From: an uncultured Christensenella sp.
GTDB lineage: Bacteria; Bacillota; Clostridia; Christensenellales; UBA1242
DNA: 13,616 nucleotides
Assembly: GCA_948471335.1 (NCBI GenBank)
Contig: CAOKRZ010000020.1
Coordinates: 1-13,616, forward strand
Direction of reading: 5' to 3'
Made by a program: the position numbers and the translations under genes. Under the pieces are notes generated by a model. The model saw only the letters and a list, made by a program, of their open reading frames with translations, made no database searches and was not told the origin of the DNA. This document shows positions 6,238 to 13,271 of this stretch, piece by piece. Position 1 is the stretch's first letter. Each line of letters opens with the position of its first letter.

Positions 6238-6311
6238 GAGTATTACATGTTCATTTTGTCGAAAAGCCTGTTTTTTTGAAGCTGAAAAATTTTGCCACGA
6301 TAAGTTTATTC

Positions 6312-6340
6312 TTGCAAAAGAGAAAGTGATGTGATATACT
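6312..6340 (+). promoter_or_regulatory. mnmE promoter, predicted leaderless
   Basis: TTGCAA (6312-6317), a 17-bp spacer and TATACT (6335-6340) with TGA extension (TGATATACT, 6332-6340). The ATG of mnmE follows six bases after the -10, so the mRNA should begin at or one base before the start codon. It uses the same -35 hexamer as the divergent paralog B promoter. The stretch between the two promoters (6238-6311) shows nothing else I can name. Confidence 0.72.
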
Positions 6341-6346
6341 TTAGGC

Positions 6347-7672
6347 ATGGAAAAAACAATTGCTGCCATTTCAACTCCTATGGGCAGAGGTGCAATATCA
6401 ATTGTAAGAATGAGTGGACAGGAATCTTTGAAGATTGCAAAGAAAGTTTTTTCATGTCAAGGGCAAATTGAGCCTAGGGTTTTGAAACTGGGATATATTG
6501 ACATTGGCGGCGGAGCAAGAGAGAAATGTCTTTTGGCATATTTTAAAGCACCGTTTTCATATACCGGGGAAGACATGGTTGAATTTCAAATCCATGGAGG
6601 CACTCACCTTACTCAGAAAGTTCTGTCACTCCTTTTAGAAAAAGGAGCGGTTATGGCTGGTGGCGGCGAGTTTTCAAAAAGAGCTTTTGAAAATGGAAAG
6701 CTTAGCCTTGACGAAGCTGAAGCAATTGTTGGAGAAATTAACGCCGAAAGTGAAAGTGAGCTGAGAGCTTCACTTAATGTTGCGGACGGAAAACTTAAAA
6801 AGAAGATAATCAAACTTCAAAGTGACTTAACTGAAGAGATTGCCCGCATTGAAGCAACTCTTGATTATCCTGAAGAGGATTTTGAAAAGTCAGCCAAGGA
6901 AGCAATCTTCTCTTCACTTGAAAATGTAAGAAAAGAGATTGACGGATTTTTGGTTCAGGCCAAAAACGCGCGTTTTGTTAAGGATGGAATCTTCGTTGCA
7001 ATTGTTGGCGCGCCAAATGTTGGTAAAAGCAGCCTGCTTAATGCGCTGATCGGTGAAGATAAGGCAATCGTCACTGACATTGAAGGTACTACGCGTGACA
7101 TCATTGAAGAAAGAATTCTATACAAGGGCATAAAGATCAACTTTATTGATACAGCCGGGATTCGTGACGCAAAGGATAAAGTTGAACAAATTGGAATTGA
7201 AAAAAGCAAGAAAAGCATTGAAAGCGCTGACGTTGTGCTTTGCGTGCTTGACGGAACAAGAAAACTTAAAGAAGAAGATAAACAGATTTTGTCTTTAACC
7301 AAAAATGCAAAAACCATCGTGATTGTCAACAAGAATGATGAAAAGAGAGTGCTCGAAAAACAAGAAAACGAAATTTCAATTTCGGCCAAAGATGAAAAAG
7401 GAATTGAGCTTATCAAAGAACAGATATATAGTCTTGTTATCGGAGAGCAAGTCGACTTTGGAAAAGTTTTCATAATAAACGAAAGGCAAATTGAGCATTT
7501 GACTGAAGCACAAAAGATTGTTGAAGAGATATTTGTTGCCAAAGATGAAAGTATGGATATCATTGCAATGCTGATCAAAAATCTTTGGAACGCGCTTGGC
7601 AAAATCACAGGTCAATGTGAAAATGAAGCAATCATTGACCTTATATTCTCAAAATTCTGTCTAGGGAAGTAG
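6347..7672 (+). CDS. mnmE: tRNA uridine-5-carboxymethylaminomethyl modification GTPase MnmE
   Basis: A potassium-dependent GTPase that, with MnmG, installs the (carboxymethyl)aminomethyl group on wobble U34 of certain tRNAs. The 441-residue protein has the N-terminal folate-binding domain (TIAAISTPMGRGAISIVRMSG, 4-24), a helical domain, and the inserted G domain: GAPNVGKSS (221-229), GTTR (247-250), DTAG (268-271) and NKND (328-331). It ends in the canonical FSKFCLGK, with C438 as the conserved C-terminal cysteine. No Shine-Dalgarno site precedes the ATG (only TTAGGC), consistent with the promoter position; the start matches the family's usual N-terminus. It stands alone behind its own promoter. 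Its last codons form one side of the structured element that follows. Confidence 0.97.
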   Translation: MEKTIAAISTPMGRGAISIVRMSGQESLKIAKKVFSCQGQIEPRVLKLGYIDIGGGAREKCLLAYFKAPFSYTGEDMVEFQIHGGTHLTQKVLSLLLEKGAVMAGGGEFSKRAFENGKLSLDEAEAIVGEINAESESELRASLNVADGKLKKKIIKLQSDLTEEIARIEATLDYPEEDFEKSAKEAIFSSLENVRKEIDGFLVQAKNARFVKDGIFVAIVGAPNVGKSSLLNALIGEDKAIVTDIEGTTRDIIEERILYKGIKINFIDTAGIRDAKDKVEQIGIEKSKKSIESADVVLCVLDGTRKLKEEDKQILSLTKNAKTIVIVNKNDEKRVLEKQENEISISAKDEKGIELIKEQIYSLVIGEQVDFGKVFIINERQIEHLTEAQKIVEEIFVAKDESMDIIAMLIKNLWNALGKITGQCENEAIIDLIFSKFCLGK

Positions 7673-7784
7673 CTGGTGAGGCACCAAACTCGTTTACACT
7701 GACACGCCTTGCTTTGCAAGTCTAACAGCTACTTGTTTGGTTTCCCGTCCCAGTCTCCCTTCGCTTAAGGATGTCTGGCGACAT
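7664..7784 (+). other. Structured, GC-richer intergenic element (candidate non-coding RNA or cis-regulatory RNA)
   Basis: By eye the stretch is clearly richer in GC than its neighbours and is packed with inverted repeats. Stem S1 is AAGTAGCTG/CAGCTACTT (7667-7675 with 7726-7734). S2 is ACCAAAC/GTTTGGT (7683-7689 with 7735-7741). The 3' strands of S1 and S2 abut, so together they can form an H-type pseudoknot. Local hairpins are TGGTG-AGG-CACCA (7674-7686, competing with S1/S2), CTTGC-TTT-GCAAG (7708-7720), CCTT-CGCTT-AAGG (7758-7770) and ATGTC-TGGC-GACAT (7771-7784). No T run follows, so it is not a simple terminator. I match it to no known riboswitch, tRNA or repeat. It could be a leader RNA of the ASCH gene, a small RNA, or the remnant of a mobile repeat. 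The strand is uncertain. Confidence 0.5.
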
Positions 7785-7812
7785 GATAAAAAATAAAAAT
7801 GAGGTAAAAAAA

Positions 7813-8154
7813 ATGAAAGAGTATTATTTACACCTTAATGAAGAGCCATTCAATCTTATAAAAAATCATGAAAAAACAATTGAAATGCGCCTTTATGATG
7901 AAAAGAGGAAAAAGCTTAGTGTGGGCGATGTCTTAATTTTTGTCAATAGAAATGATGAAAGGGAAATTATAAAAACTCAGATTGTTGACTTACATAAATA
8001 TGAAAGTTTTGCTGAGCTTTATAAAAATTTTGATAAGACACAACTTGGTTATAGAAAAGACGAACAAGCAGACCCATCAGACATGAATAAATATTATTCA
8101 AAGGAAGATGAACAAAAGTTTGGAGTTGTAGGGATAGAAATTAAAATTATATAA
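7813..8154 (+). CDS. ASCH-domain protein
   Basis: A 113-residue protein with the look of a stand-alone ASCH domain, a PUA-like beta-barrel fold predicted to bind RNA or modified nucleotides. The core is HLNEEPFNLIKNHEKTIEMRLYDEKR followed by GDVLIF, with the conserved Lys/Glu/Arg pattern, and a C-terminal FGVVGIEIKII strand. I place the start at 7813, where GAGGT lies about seven bases upstream. The frame extends to an ATG at 7771, but that ATG is inside a hairpin of the structured element and lacks a ribosome binding site. It sits between mnmE and mnmG, which are often adjacent in relatives, and 27 bases before mnmG, so it may be co-transcribed with mnmG-rsmG. A link to RNA modification is suggestive only. 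Confidence 0.8.
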   Translation: MKEYYLHLNEEPFNLIKNHEKTIEMRLYDEKRKKLSVGDVLIFVNRNDEREIIKTQIVDLHKYESFAELYKNFDKTQLGYRKDEQADPSDMNKYYSKEDEQKFGVVGIEIKII

Positions 8155-8181
8155 TATTTTAAACATTATAAAAGGAAACAT

Positions 8182-10041
8182 ATGGAAGAATTTGACGCAA
8201 TTGTCATTGGTGCAGGACATGCAGGCTGTGAAGCCGCACTTGCACTTGCAAGAACTGGAAACAAAACATTGCTTTTGACACTGAGTTTGGATGCAGTGGC
8301 TTTTTTGGCGTGCAATCCTTCCATTGGAGGAACTGCAAAAGGCCAACTTGTTTCTGAAGTTGATGCGCTTGGCGGCGAAATGGGAGTGAATATTGATAAA
8401 ACTCTTATTCAGCTTCGAATGCTTAACAGTGGAAAAGGTCCAGCTGTTCAAAGTTTACGTGCGCAGGCAGATAAACACCGCTATCATCAAGAAATGAAAA
8501 AGACCATTGAAAACACCCCTAACCTTTTCTTAAGACAAGGCGAAGCAATTGATATTACAATAAATTACGACGGCAGCAAGGTTGTGAAAACTGCTGTTGG
8601 GAAAGACTATAAATGTAAAGCAATTGTGTTTGCAACAGGAGTGTATCTCAAAAGCAGAATAATCATTGGTGACTATACAAAAGATGTTGGGCCAAACGGA
8701 TTTATGAACGCCCAAATGCTTTCAGACAGTTTGAAAAGTCTTGGTCTTAAAATTATGCGTTTTAAGACGGGAACTCCTGCCCGCATCAACGGAAGAAGCA
8801 TTGACTATTCAAAACTTGAAATTCAACAAGGTGAAGAACAGATTCAAAACTTCTCTTTCCTTACAAAGAGAAGAAGCAAAAACAGTGCAGTATGCTATCT
8901 CACTTACACTGGCGAGGAAACGCACAACATCATCAGAGAAAACCTTGACAAAGCACCAGTTTTTTCTGGGCTTATCAAAGGCGTTGGACCAAGATACTGC
9001 CCTTCAATTGAGACCAAGATTGTCCGCTTTGCTGATAAAGAACGTCATCAGCTCTTCTTAGAGCCAGAAGCATTGTCAACGAATGAAGTTTACATCCAAG
9101 GCTTTTCAACTTCAATGCCAGTTGATGTGCAAGAAAAGATGATCAGATCTGTCAAAGGGCTTGAAAACGCTGAGATTATGCGTGACAGCTATGCAATTGA
9201 ATATGATTGCATTGATCCAACACAGCTTCTTCCAACGCTTGAGTATAAAGGCGCAAAAGGACTTTTCTTTGCCGGTCAGATCAATGGAACAAGTGGCTAT
9301 GAAGAGGCGGCGGCGCAAGGGATTATTGCCGGAATCAATGCAAACTGCTATCTCAAAAACAAAGACCAACTTGTGCTGAAGCGCAGCGATGGATATATCG
9401 GCGTGCTTATCGATGACATCGTGACGAAAGGAACTGAAGAACCTTACCGCATGATGACTTCGCGCGCTGAATACAGGCTTCTTTTAAGACAAGACAACGC
9501 CGACCTTCGCCTTACTGAGATTGGCAGAAAGTTTGGACTTGTTGATGACAAGAGATATAAAGTTTTCAAAAAGAAACAGAAAGATCTTAAAAAGATTTTT
9601 GAGATCACTAAAACTAAATACAAAATTGATGACGCAATCAAAAAACTCTATGAAGATAACAACGAAAACTTGCCAAGCACAAGCGTGACAATCGCTGACA
9701 TGCTTAAGCGTCCAAATCTTGATGTGTTCAAAATTAACAATACGTTACACGTTTTTGATGCATTTTCCTTTGAAGTTGTCAATGAAATGAACATAATTTG
9801 CAAATATCAAGGCTATCTCAAACAGCAAGAAGAAGATATTGCAAAATTTCAAAAGAATGAAAGATTGACGATTCCTTCAGACTTTTCATTCAAAAATTTG
9901 CATGGAATCAGACTTGAAGCCTGTGAAAAACTTGACGCAATCCGTCCGCTTAACATAGGTCAAGCTTCACGTATCTCAGGCGTCTCCCCTTCAGATATAG
10001 CAGTTTTAACCGTGCTTGTCAAAAAATTTAAAGGTCAATAA
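8182..10041 (+). CDS. mnmG: tRNA uridine-5-carboxymethylaminomethyl modification enzyme MnmG
   Basis: The FAD-dependent partner of MnmE in wobble-U34 modification (formerly GidA). The 619-residue length is typical. Visible features are the dinucleotide-binding GAGHAG (10-15), ACNPSIGG with C44, the signature NSGKGPAVQSLRAQADK (82-98), the second signature cysteine in RYCPSIETK (C273), FAGQINGTSGYEEAAAQG near 365, and TSRAEYRLLLRQDNADLRL. The C-terminal helical MnmE/tRNA-binding domain ends in a normal way (RISGVSPSDIAVLTVLVKK). The start is supported by AAAGGAA about eight bases upstream. It is coupled to rsmG by a two-base gap. No unusual residue was noticed. Identification is certain. Confidence 0.98.
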   Translation: MEEFDAIVIGAGHAGCEAALALARTGNKTLLLTLSLDAVAFLACNPSIGGTAKGQLVSEVDALGGEMGVNIDKTLIQLRMLNSGKGPAVQSLRAQADKHRYHQEMKKTIENTPNLFLRQGEAIDITINYDGSKVVKTAVGKDYKCKAIVFATGVYLKSRIIIGDYTKDVGPNGFMNAQMLSDSLKSLGLKIMRFKTGTPARINGRSIDYSKLEIQQGEEQIQNFSFLTKRRSKNSAVCYLTYTGEETHNIIRENLDKAPVFSGLIKGVGPRYCPSIETKIVRFADKERHQLFLEPEALSTNEVYIQGFSTSMPVDVQEKMIRSVKGLENAEIMRDSYAIEYDCIDPTQLLPTLEYKGAKGLFFAGQINGTSGYEEAAAQGIIAGINANCYLKNKDQLVLKRSDGYIGVLIDDIVTKGTEEPYRMMTSRAEYRLLLRQDNADLRLTEIGRKFGLVDDKRYKVFKKKQKDLKKIFEITKTKYKIDDAIKKLYEDNNENLPSTSVTIADMLKRPNLDVFKINNTLHVFDAFSFEVVNEMNIICKYQGYLKQQEEDIAKFQKNERLTIPSDFSFKNLHGIRLEACEKLDAIRPLNIGQASRISGVSPSDIAVLTVLVKKFKGQ

Positions 10042-10043
10042 GA

Positions 10044-10745
10044 ATGAAAGAAAAATTGAAATCAGTTTTTGAAAAATATGGTTTTAAGCTGAGCGAAGAG
10101 CAGATCGATCAGTTTCTTTTGTATTATGATTTTTTGGTAAAGGAAAATGAAAAATACAACCTTACTTCAATAACTGACGAAGAAGGTGTGATCTTTAAGC
10201 ACTTTTTGGATAGTGTGCTTCCAGCGAATGAAATCCCATCAAACGCAAAAGTGATTGATGTCGGCACTGGTGCGGGGTTTCCTGGAATACCACTTAAGAT
10301 TGTCCGCCCTGACATTAAGATCACCCTGCTTGACAGTTTGCAAAAGCGTGTGAACTTTCTTGAGCAAGTTGCAGTTCTTTTAAAGCTTAAAGATGTGACT
10401 TGTGTTCACGCACGTGCGGAAGATTTTTGTAAGAATTCACGTGAAAAGTTTGATGTTTCTTGTTCAAGGGCTGTGGCGCAAATTCCAACACTTTCCGAAT
10501 ACCTTGTGCCATTCGTGAAGGTTGGCGGCAAAGTGATTATGTATAAATCACAAAAAGTTGAAGAAGAAATTGAAAGTGGTAAAGTCGCGATTTCTGTATT
10601 TGGTGGAAAGATAAAAGCAGTTAAAAATATTGATATCAAAGAAATCGAAGCGCAGCGCAGCTTTGTGATAATTGACAAAATCAAATCAACGCCTGCAAAA
10701 TATCCACGTGGAAAAAACCTGCCTAAAACAAAGCCTATTATTTAG
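10044..10745 (+). CDS. rsmG: 16S rRNA (guanine-527-N7)-methyltransferase RsmG
   Basis: Methylates N7 of G527 in 16S rRNA using S-adenosylmethionine (formerly GidB). The 233-residue Rossmann-fold protein shows NLTS (39-42), KHFLDS (52-57), the SAM-binding loop DVGTGAGFPG (72-81), an acidic strand end in LLDSLQKRVNFLE, and the family motif SRAVA (141-145). The C-terminus KYPRGKNLPKTKPI is typical (RkpG.p...P). The ATG lies two bases after the mnmG stop, with AAAGG inside the mnmG end as the probable ribosome binding site, so translation is likely coupled. A strong terminator follows at once. Confidence 0.97.
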   Translation: MKEKLKSVFEKYGFKLSEEQIDQFLLYYDFLVKENEKYNLTSITDEEGVIFKHFLDSVLPANEIPSNAKVIDVGTGAGFPGIPLKIVRPDIKITLLDSLQKRVNFLEQVAVLLKLKDVTCVHARAEDFCKNSREKFDVSCSRAVAQIPTLSEYLVPFVKVGGKVIMYKSQKVEEEIESGKVAISVFGGKIKAVKNIDIKEIEAQRSFVIIDKIKSTPAKYPRGKNLPKTKPII

Positions 10746-10749
10746 TTAA

Positions 10750-10775
10750 AAAAAACACCTTTATAGGTGTTTTTT
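10750..10775. terminator. Bidirectional terminator between rsmG and the convergent hypothetical gene
   Basis: AAAAAACACCT (10750-10760) pairs with AGGTGTTTTTT (10765-10775) around loop TTAT. T runs lie on both strands. The minus-strand gene's stop codon (10774-10776) touches the stem. Confidence 0.92.
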
Positions 10776-11136
10776 ATGATAAGATGTCTTTACATTTTTT
10801 AATTTGGCGTTGTGTTGATTCAATGCATTTTTTTGACTTTTTTAAGAGTGTATCATGAAACTTATTTTCAAGAGCTGAGATAATTTTCTTTTCATAAGTT
10901 GTGTCGATATCCAAATTCTTAGTCTTTTCCAGCCATTCGGAATAAACTTTTCGCTCTTTTTCTTGTTTTGCAACTATTGCCTTAAAAGTTCTAAGGTTAT
11001 CTGGGCCCGCTTTTGGATGCTCAATCTTAAATATTCCATATGTTAAAGCCCAATAATATTCACGTACTGGGGTTGGAAGGTTTTCTATTTCATCATTTGA
11101 AAGCTCTGTTACTGTTTCTTTTGTTTTAGTTTTCAT
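10774..11136 (-). CDS. Hypothetical charged, helical protein
   Basis: I do not recognise this 120-residue protein. It is rich in Lys and Glu, has no membrane segment or signal peptide, and most of it (about 50-118) looks helical. The central part reads VREYYWALTYGIFKIEHPKAGPDNLRTFKAIVAKQEKE, split here only by convention, with several aromatic residues that could form a small core. Two cysteines (C103 and C114) lie near the C-terminus. The start is supported by AAGGAGT at 11141-11147. It has its own promoter and shares a terminator with rsmG, so it is a single-gene unit placed against the direction of the conserved cluster. Function unknown. Confidence 0.7.
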   Translation of the reverse strand: MKTKTKETVTELSNDEIENLPTPVREYYWALTYGIFKIEHPKAGPDNLRTFKAIVAKQEKERKVYSEWLEKTKNLDIDTTYEKKIISALENKFHDTLLKKSKKCIESTQRQIKKCKDILS

Positions 11137-11155
11137 TTTGACTCCTTATATATTA

Positions 11156-11184
11156 AATATAACACAAATAAGAAATAAAGACAA
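11156..11184 (-). promoter_or_regulatory. Promoter of the 10774-11136 gene
   Basis: On the minus strand, TTGTCT (complement of 11179-11184), a 17-bp spacer and TATATT (complement of 11156-11161), followed by an AAGGAG ribosome binding site and the ATG. Confidence 0.6.
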
Positions 11185-11251
11185 TATTTAATAAGAAAAA
11201 TAATAAAAAACTGTTTAACTTCAAGATATTCTCACATTTTCCTTTATTTTT

Positions 11252-11283
11252 TTGACAAATTATTGTATAATCAATGTAGAGGA
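11252..11283 (+). promoter_or_regulatory. Probable parA promoter region and ribosome binding site
   Basis: A perfect TATAAT (11266-11271) lies 20 bases before the parA ATG, followed by AGAGGA (11278-11283). No good -35 is found 16-18 bp upstream (TTTATT at best). A TTGACA at 11252-11257 is only 8 bp from the TATAAT, too close to pair with it. The promoter call is therefore tentative; the ribosome binding site is clear. Confidence 0.45.
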
Positions 11284-11290
11284 TACTATT

Positions 11291-12109
11291 ATGGGAAAAA
11301 TTATTGCTTTTGCTAATCAAAAAGGTGGTGTTGGAAAAACAACCACTTGCATAAATCTTTCAGCTTATCTTGCAGCTATGGGCAAAAAAGTGCTCGTTGT
11401 TGATATGGACCCACAAGGTAATGCGACAAGTGGACTTGGGATCGATAAAGACAGTGAAATGAAAACGGTTTACGATTTGATTGCTGGAGACAGTCTTGCG
11501 GAAGATGTTATCAAAATGACAATTGTTGAAGGACTTGACGTTTTGCCTTCAACAGTGGATCTTGCTGGTGCAGAGCTTGAAATGGTTCAAATGCCGCAAA
11601 GAGAGAAAATTTTGAAGGGAATTCTTGATCCGCTTAAAGAAAAGTATGACTTTATCATGATTGACTGCCCTCCTTCTCTTGGACTTATCACAGTAAACGC
11701 GCTTACTGCTTGCAACAGCGTGATTATTCCTATGCAGTGCGAATATTATCCACTTATGGGCATCACTCAGCTTATGAACACAATCAGACTTATCAAATAT
11801 CATCTCAATCCAGGAATTGATGTTGAAGGCGTTGTTATGACGATGAAAGATAAAAGATCAAATCTTACAAATCAAGTCAGTGACGAAATCTTAAAGTTTT
11901 TTGGCAAGAAAGTTTTCTTGACTTATATTCCAAGAAACATTCGTCTTGCTGAAGCGCCAAGCCATGGAGAGCCAATTCTAATCTATGAACCAAGCTCAAA
12001 AGGGGCAGATGCATACTTGTCTTTGGCTGAAGAATTCTTAAGTAGAAATAAATGTAGTTATAAATCAATAACTAAAGATACCAAAATAAAATTAAGGAAG
12101 GTGAAGTAA
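11291..12109 (+). CDS. parA: Chromosome-partitioning ATPase ParA (Soj)
   Basis: A Walker-type ATPase that binds DNA non-specifically and, with ParB-parS, segregates the chromosome origin; Soj-type proteins also influence DnaA. Visible: the deviant Walker A KGGVGKTT (11-18) with the signature lysine, VLVVDMDPQGNAT (34-46), Walker B-like FIMIDCPPSLG (121-131), and the later IPRNIRLAEAPSHGEPI and YEPSSKGA blocks. The start at 11291 has AGAGGA upstream and matches the family N-terminus; the frame could be opened from a TTG at 11252, which adds 13 atypical residues. At 272 residues it is about 20 longer than Soj, the excess being a basic C-terminal tail (from about SRNKCSYKS). parB follows one base after the stop. 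Confidence 0.97.
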   Translation: MGKIIAFANQKGGVGKTTTCINLSAYLAAMGKKVLVVDMDPQGNATSGLGIDKDSEMKTVYDLIAGDSLAEDVIKMTIVEGLDVLPSTVDLAGAELEMVQMPQREKILKGILDPLKEKYDFIMIDCPPSLGLITVNALTACNSVIIPMQCEYYPLMGITQLMNTIRLIKYHLNPGIDVEGVVMTMKDKRSNLTNQVSDEILKFFGKKVFLTYIPRNIRLAEAPSHGEPILIYEPSSKGADAYLSLAEEFLSRNKCSYKSITKDTKIKLRKVK

Positions 12110-12110
12110 T

Positions 12111-13061
12111 ATGAGTGCAAAAAAAGGACTTGGAAGAGGGCTTGAATCATTATTTGGCTTTTACGAAGAGGATAAAAGTTCTGAAAACATAACTAGTACG
12201 CCAGAAAAAAAAGTGTCTACAGGTTCAGTGTCAGAGCTTGATATAAACAAACTCTACCCTAACCCAAATCAGCCTAGAAAACATTTTGATGATGAAGCTT
12301 TGCAAGAGCTTGCAAACTCAATCAAGATACATGGCGTGATTCAACCTATCATTGTAAATAAGCAAGATGGTGACAAATATCTTATTATCGCCGGCGAGCG
12401 AAGATGGCGTGCTTCAAGAATTGCTGGGCTTTCTTCTGTTCCTGTTGTTGTTAAAACCTATACAGAAAAGCAAGTTAAGGAAGTTTCGCTTATTGAAAAC
12501 TTGCAACGTGAAGACTTGAACCCTATTGAAGCTGCAAGAGCAATCAAGCAACTTATGGAAGAATACAACTTTACGCAAGAAGCTGTTGCTGATAGAATTG
12601 GGAAAAGCAGATCAAACATAACGAACACCCTTCGTCTTCTCAGCTTATACCCTGATGTTATTAAAATGGTTGAAGATGGCAAGCTTTCTTCGGGTCATGC
12701 AAGAGCGCTTGTTGTTGTTGAAGATACAACTCAGCAAATACGCTTTGCCAAAGCGGCTTGTGACGGCAAGATGAGCGTGCGCGACCTTGAAAAGGCTGTA
12801 AAGAACTATCTTAACCCTGCAAAGAAAACTGCGGACAAACCAGCTGAACAATCTTTGGAGCTTAGGGAGCTTATCGCAGAAATGCAAAGAGTGTTCGCAA
12901 CAAAGGTCTCTGCAATAGGAAATGACAACAAAGGTCGCATTTACATCGATTATTATTCAAGAGATGATCTTGACAGATTGTCAGATATGATTGAATTGTT
13001 AAAAAAGAAAGAGATAACTTTAGGAGATCTCAAAAATTATAACAAAAGAGCTAAAAATTAG
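12111..13061 (+). CDS. parB: Chromosome-partitioning protein ParB (Spo0J)
   Basis: The CTP-dependent DNA clamp that loads at parS, spreads, and recruits ParA and SMC. The 316-residue protein has the N-terminal ParA-contact peptide KKGLGRGLESLF (4-15), the ParB/Srx CTP-binding domain (LDINKLYPNPNQPRKHFD, then GERRWRA at 95-101), ENLQREDLNPIEAA (129-142), the helix-turn-helix FTQEAVADRIGKSRSNITNTL (split here at 154-174) that reads parS, and a C-terminal dimerisation region. The start has GGAAGGTGA upstream. Two matching parS sites lie about 125 bases downstream, completing a ParABS system in one place. A terminator follows directly. Confidence 0.97.
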   Translation: MSAKKGLGRGLESLFGFYEEDKSSENITSTPEKKVSTGSVSELDINKLYPNPNQPRKHFDDEALQELANSIKIHGVIQPIIVNKQDGDKYLIIAGERRWRASRIAGLSSVPVVVKTYTEKQVKEVSLIENLQREDLNPIEAARAIKQLMEEYNFTQEAVADRIGKSRSNITNTLRLLSLYPDVIKMVEDGKLSSGHARALVVVEDTTQQIRFAKAACDGKMSVRDLEKAVKNYLNPAKKTADKPAEQSLELRELIAEMQRVFATKVSAIGNDNKGRIYIDYYSRDDLDRLSDMIELLKKKEITLGDLKNYNKRAKN

Positions 13062-13062
13062 C

Positions 13063-13088
13063 AAAAAGAGGCAATTTTGCCTCTTTTT
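13063..13088 (+). terminator. Terminator of parA-parB
   Basis: AAAAAGAGGCA (13063-13073) pairs with TGCCTCTTTTT (13078-13088) around loop ATTT, directly after the parB stop codon. It has a strong stem and a T run. Confidence 0.93.
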
Positions 13089-13185
13089 CATTATGCGCTA
13101 TGCACATTATGTCTAAAATGAGCCCAAATCGATTTTGGACTGTTTTTATGAACATTCCCTCATGCTAATTTATGTATTTTTCGGA

Positions 13186-13201
13186 TGTTTCACGTGAAAC
13201 A
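13186..13201. promoter_or_regulatory. parS: parS site 1 (ParB-binding centromere)
   Basis: TGTTTCACGTGAAACA is a perfect 16-bp palindrome (18 bp counting the flanking A and T) and matches the widely conserved bacterial parS consensus TGTTNCACGTGAAACA exactly. It lies between parB and the rubrerythrin gene, outside any coding region. The stretch 13089-13185 before it holds nothing I can name. Confidence 0.97.
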
Positions 13202-13224
13202 TTTTTGATTTTAAAGAAGTTTGA

Positions 13225-13240
13225 TGTTTCACGTGAAACA
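13225..13240. promoter_or_regulatory. parS: parS site 2 (ParB-binding centromere)
   Basis: A second identical TGTTTCACGTGAAACA, 39 bp from the first (centre to centre), in the same intergenic region. The two should load ParB side by side and mark this locus as a centromere next to the origin. Confidence 0.97.
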
Positions 13241-13271
13241 TTTGGCCGTCACGACTTGATGACAAAACATT

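Noticed and set aside
5626..6369. Long minus-strand version of paralog B starting at 6369
   Set aside because: It would overlap the first codons of mnmE antisense and run through both promoters. Alignment with paralog A and the -10 position support a start at 6201 or 6204.
6955..7608. Long antisense open frames within mnmE and other genes
   Set aside because: They are in other frames of well-identified genes, with no ribosome binding sites and low-complexity Ser/Leu/Phe-rich translations typical of antisense shadows.
7664..7784. Reading the structured element as a tRNA, integron attC site or rho-independent terminator
   Set aside because: There is no TTCGA-type T-arm or CCA-adjacent acceptor stem. 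A lone GTCTAAC resembling an attC core box has no matching partner. No T run follows the stems.
7771..7812. Upstream ATG for the ASCH protein at 7771
   Set aside because: The ATG sits inside the hairpin 7771-7784 with no ribosome binding site, while the ATG at 7813 has GAGGT at good spacing and matches the domain start.
11252..11290. TTG start for parA at 11252
   Set aside because: It adds 13 residues unlike any ParA N-terminus and lacks a ribosome binding site; the ATG at 11291 has AGAGGA.
13122..13139. Weak palindrome CCAAATCGATTTTGG between parB and parS
   Set aside because: It is short, imperfect and without context; probably chance in AT-rich sequence.
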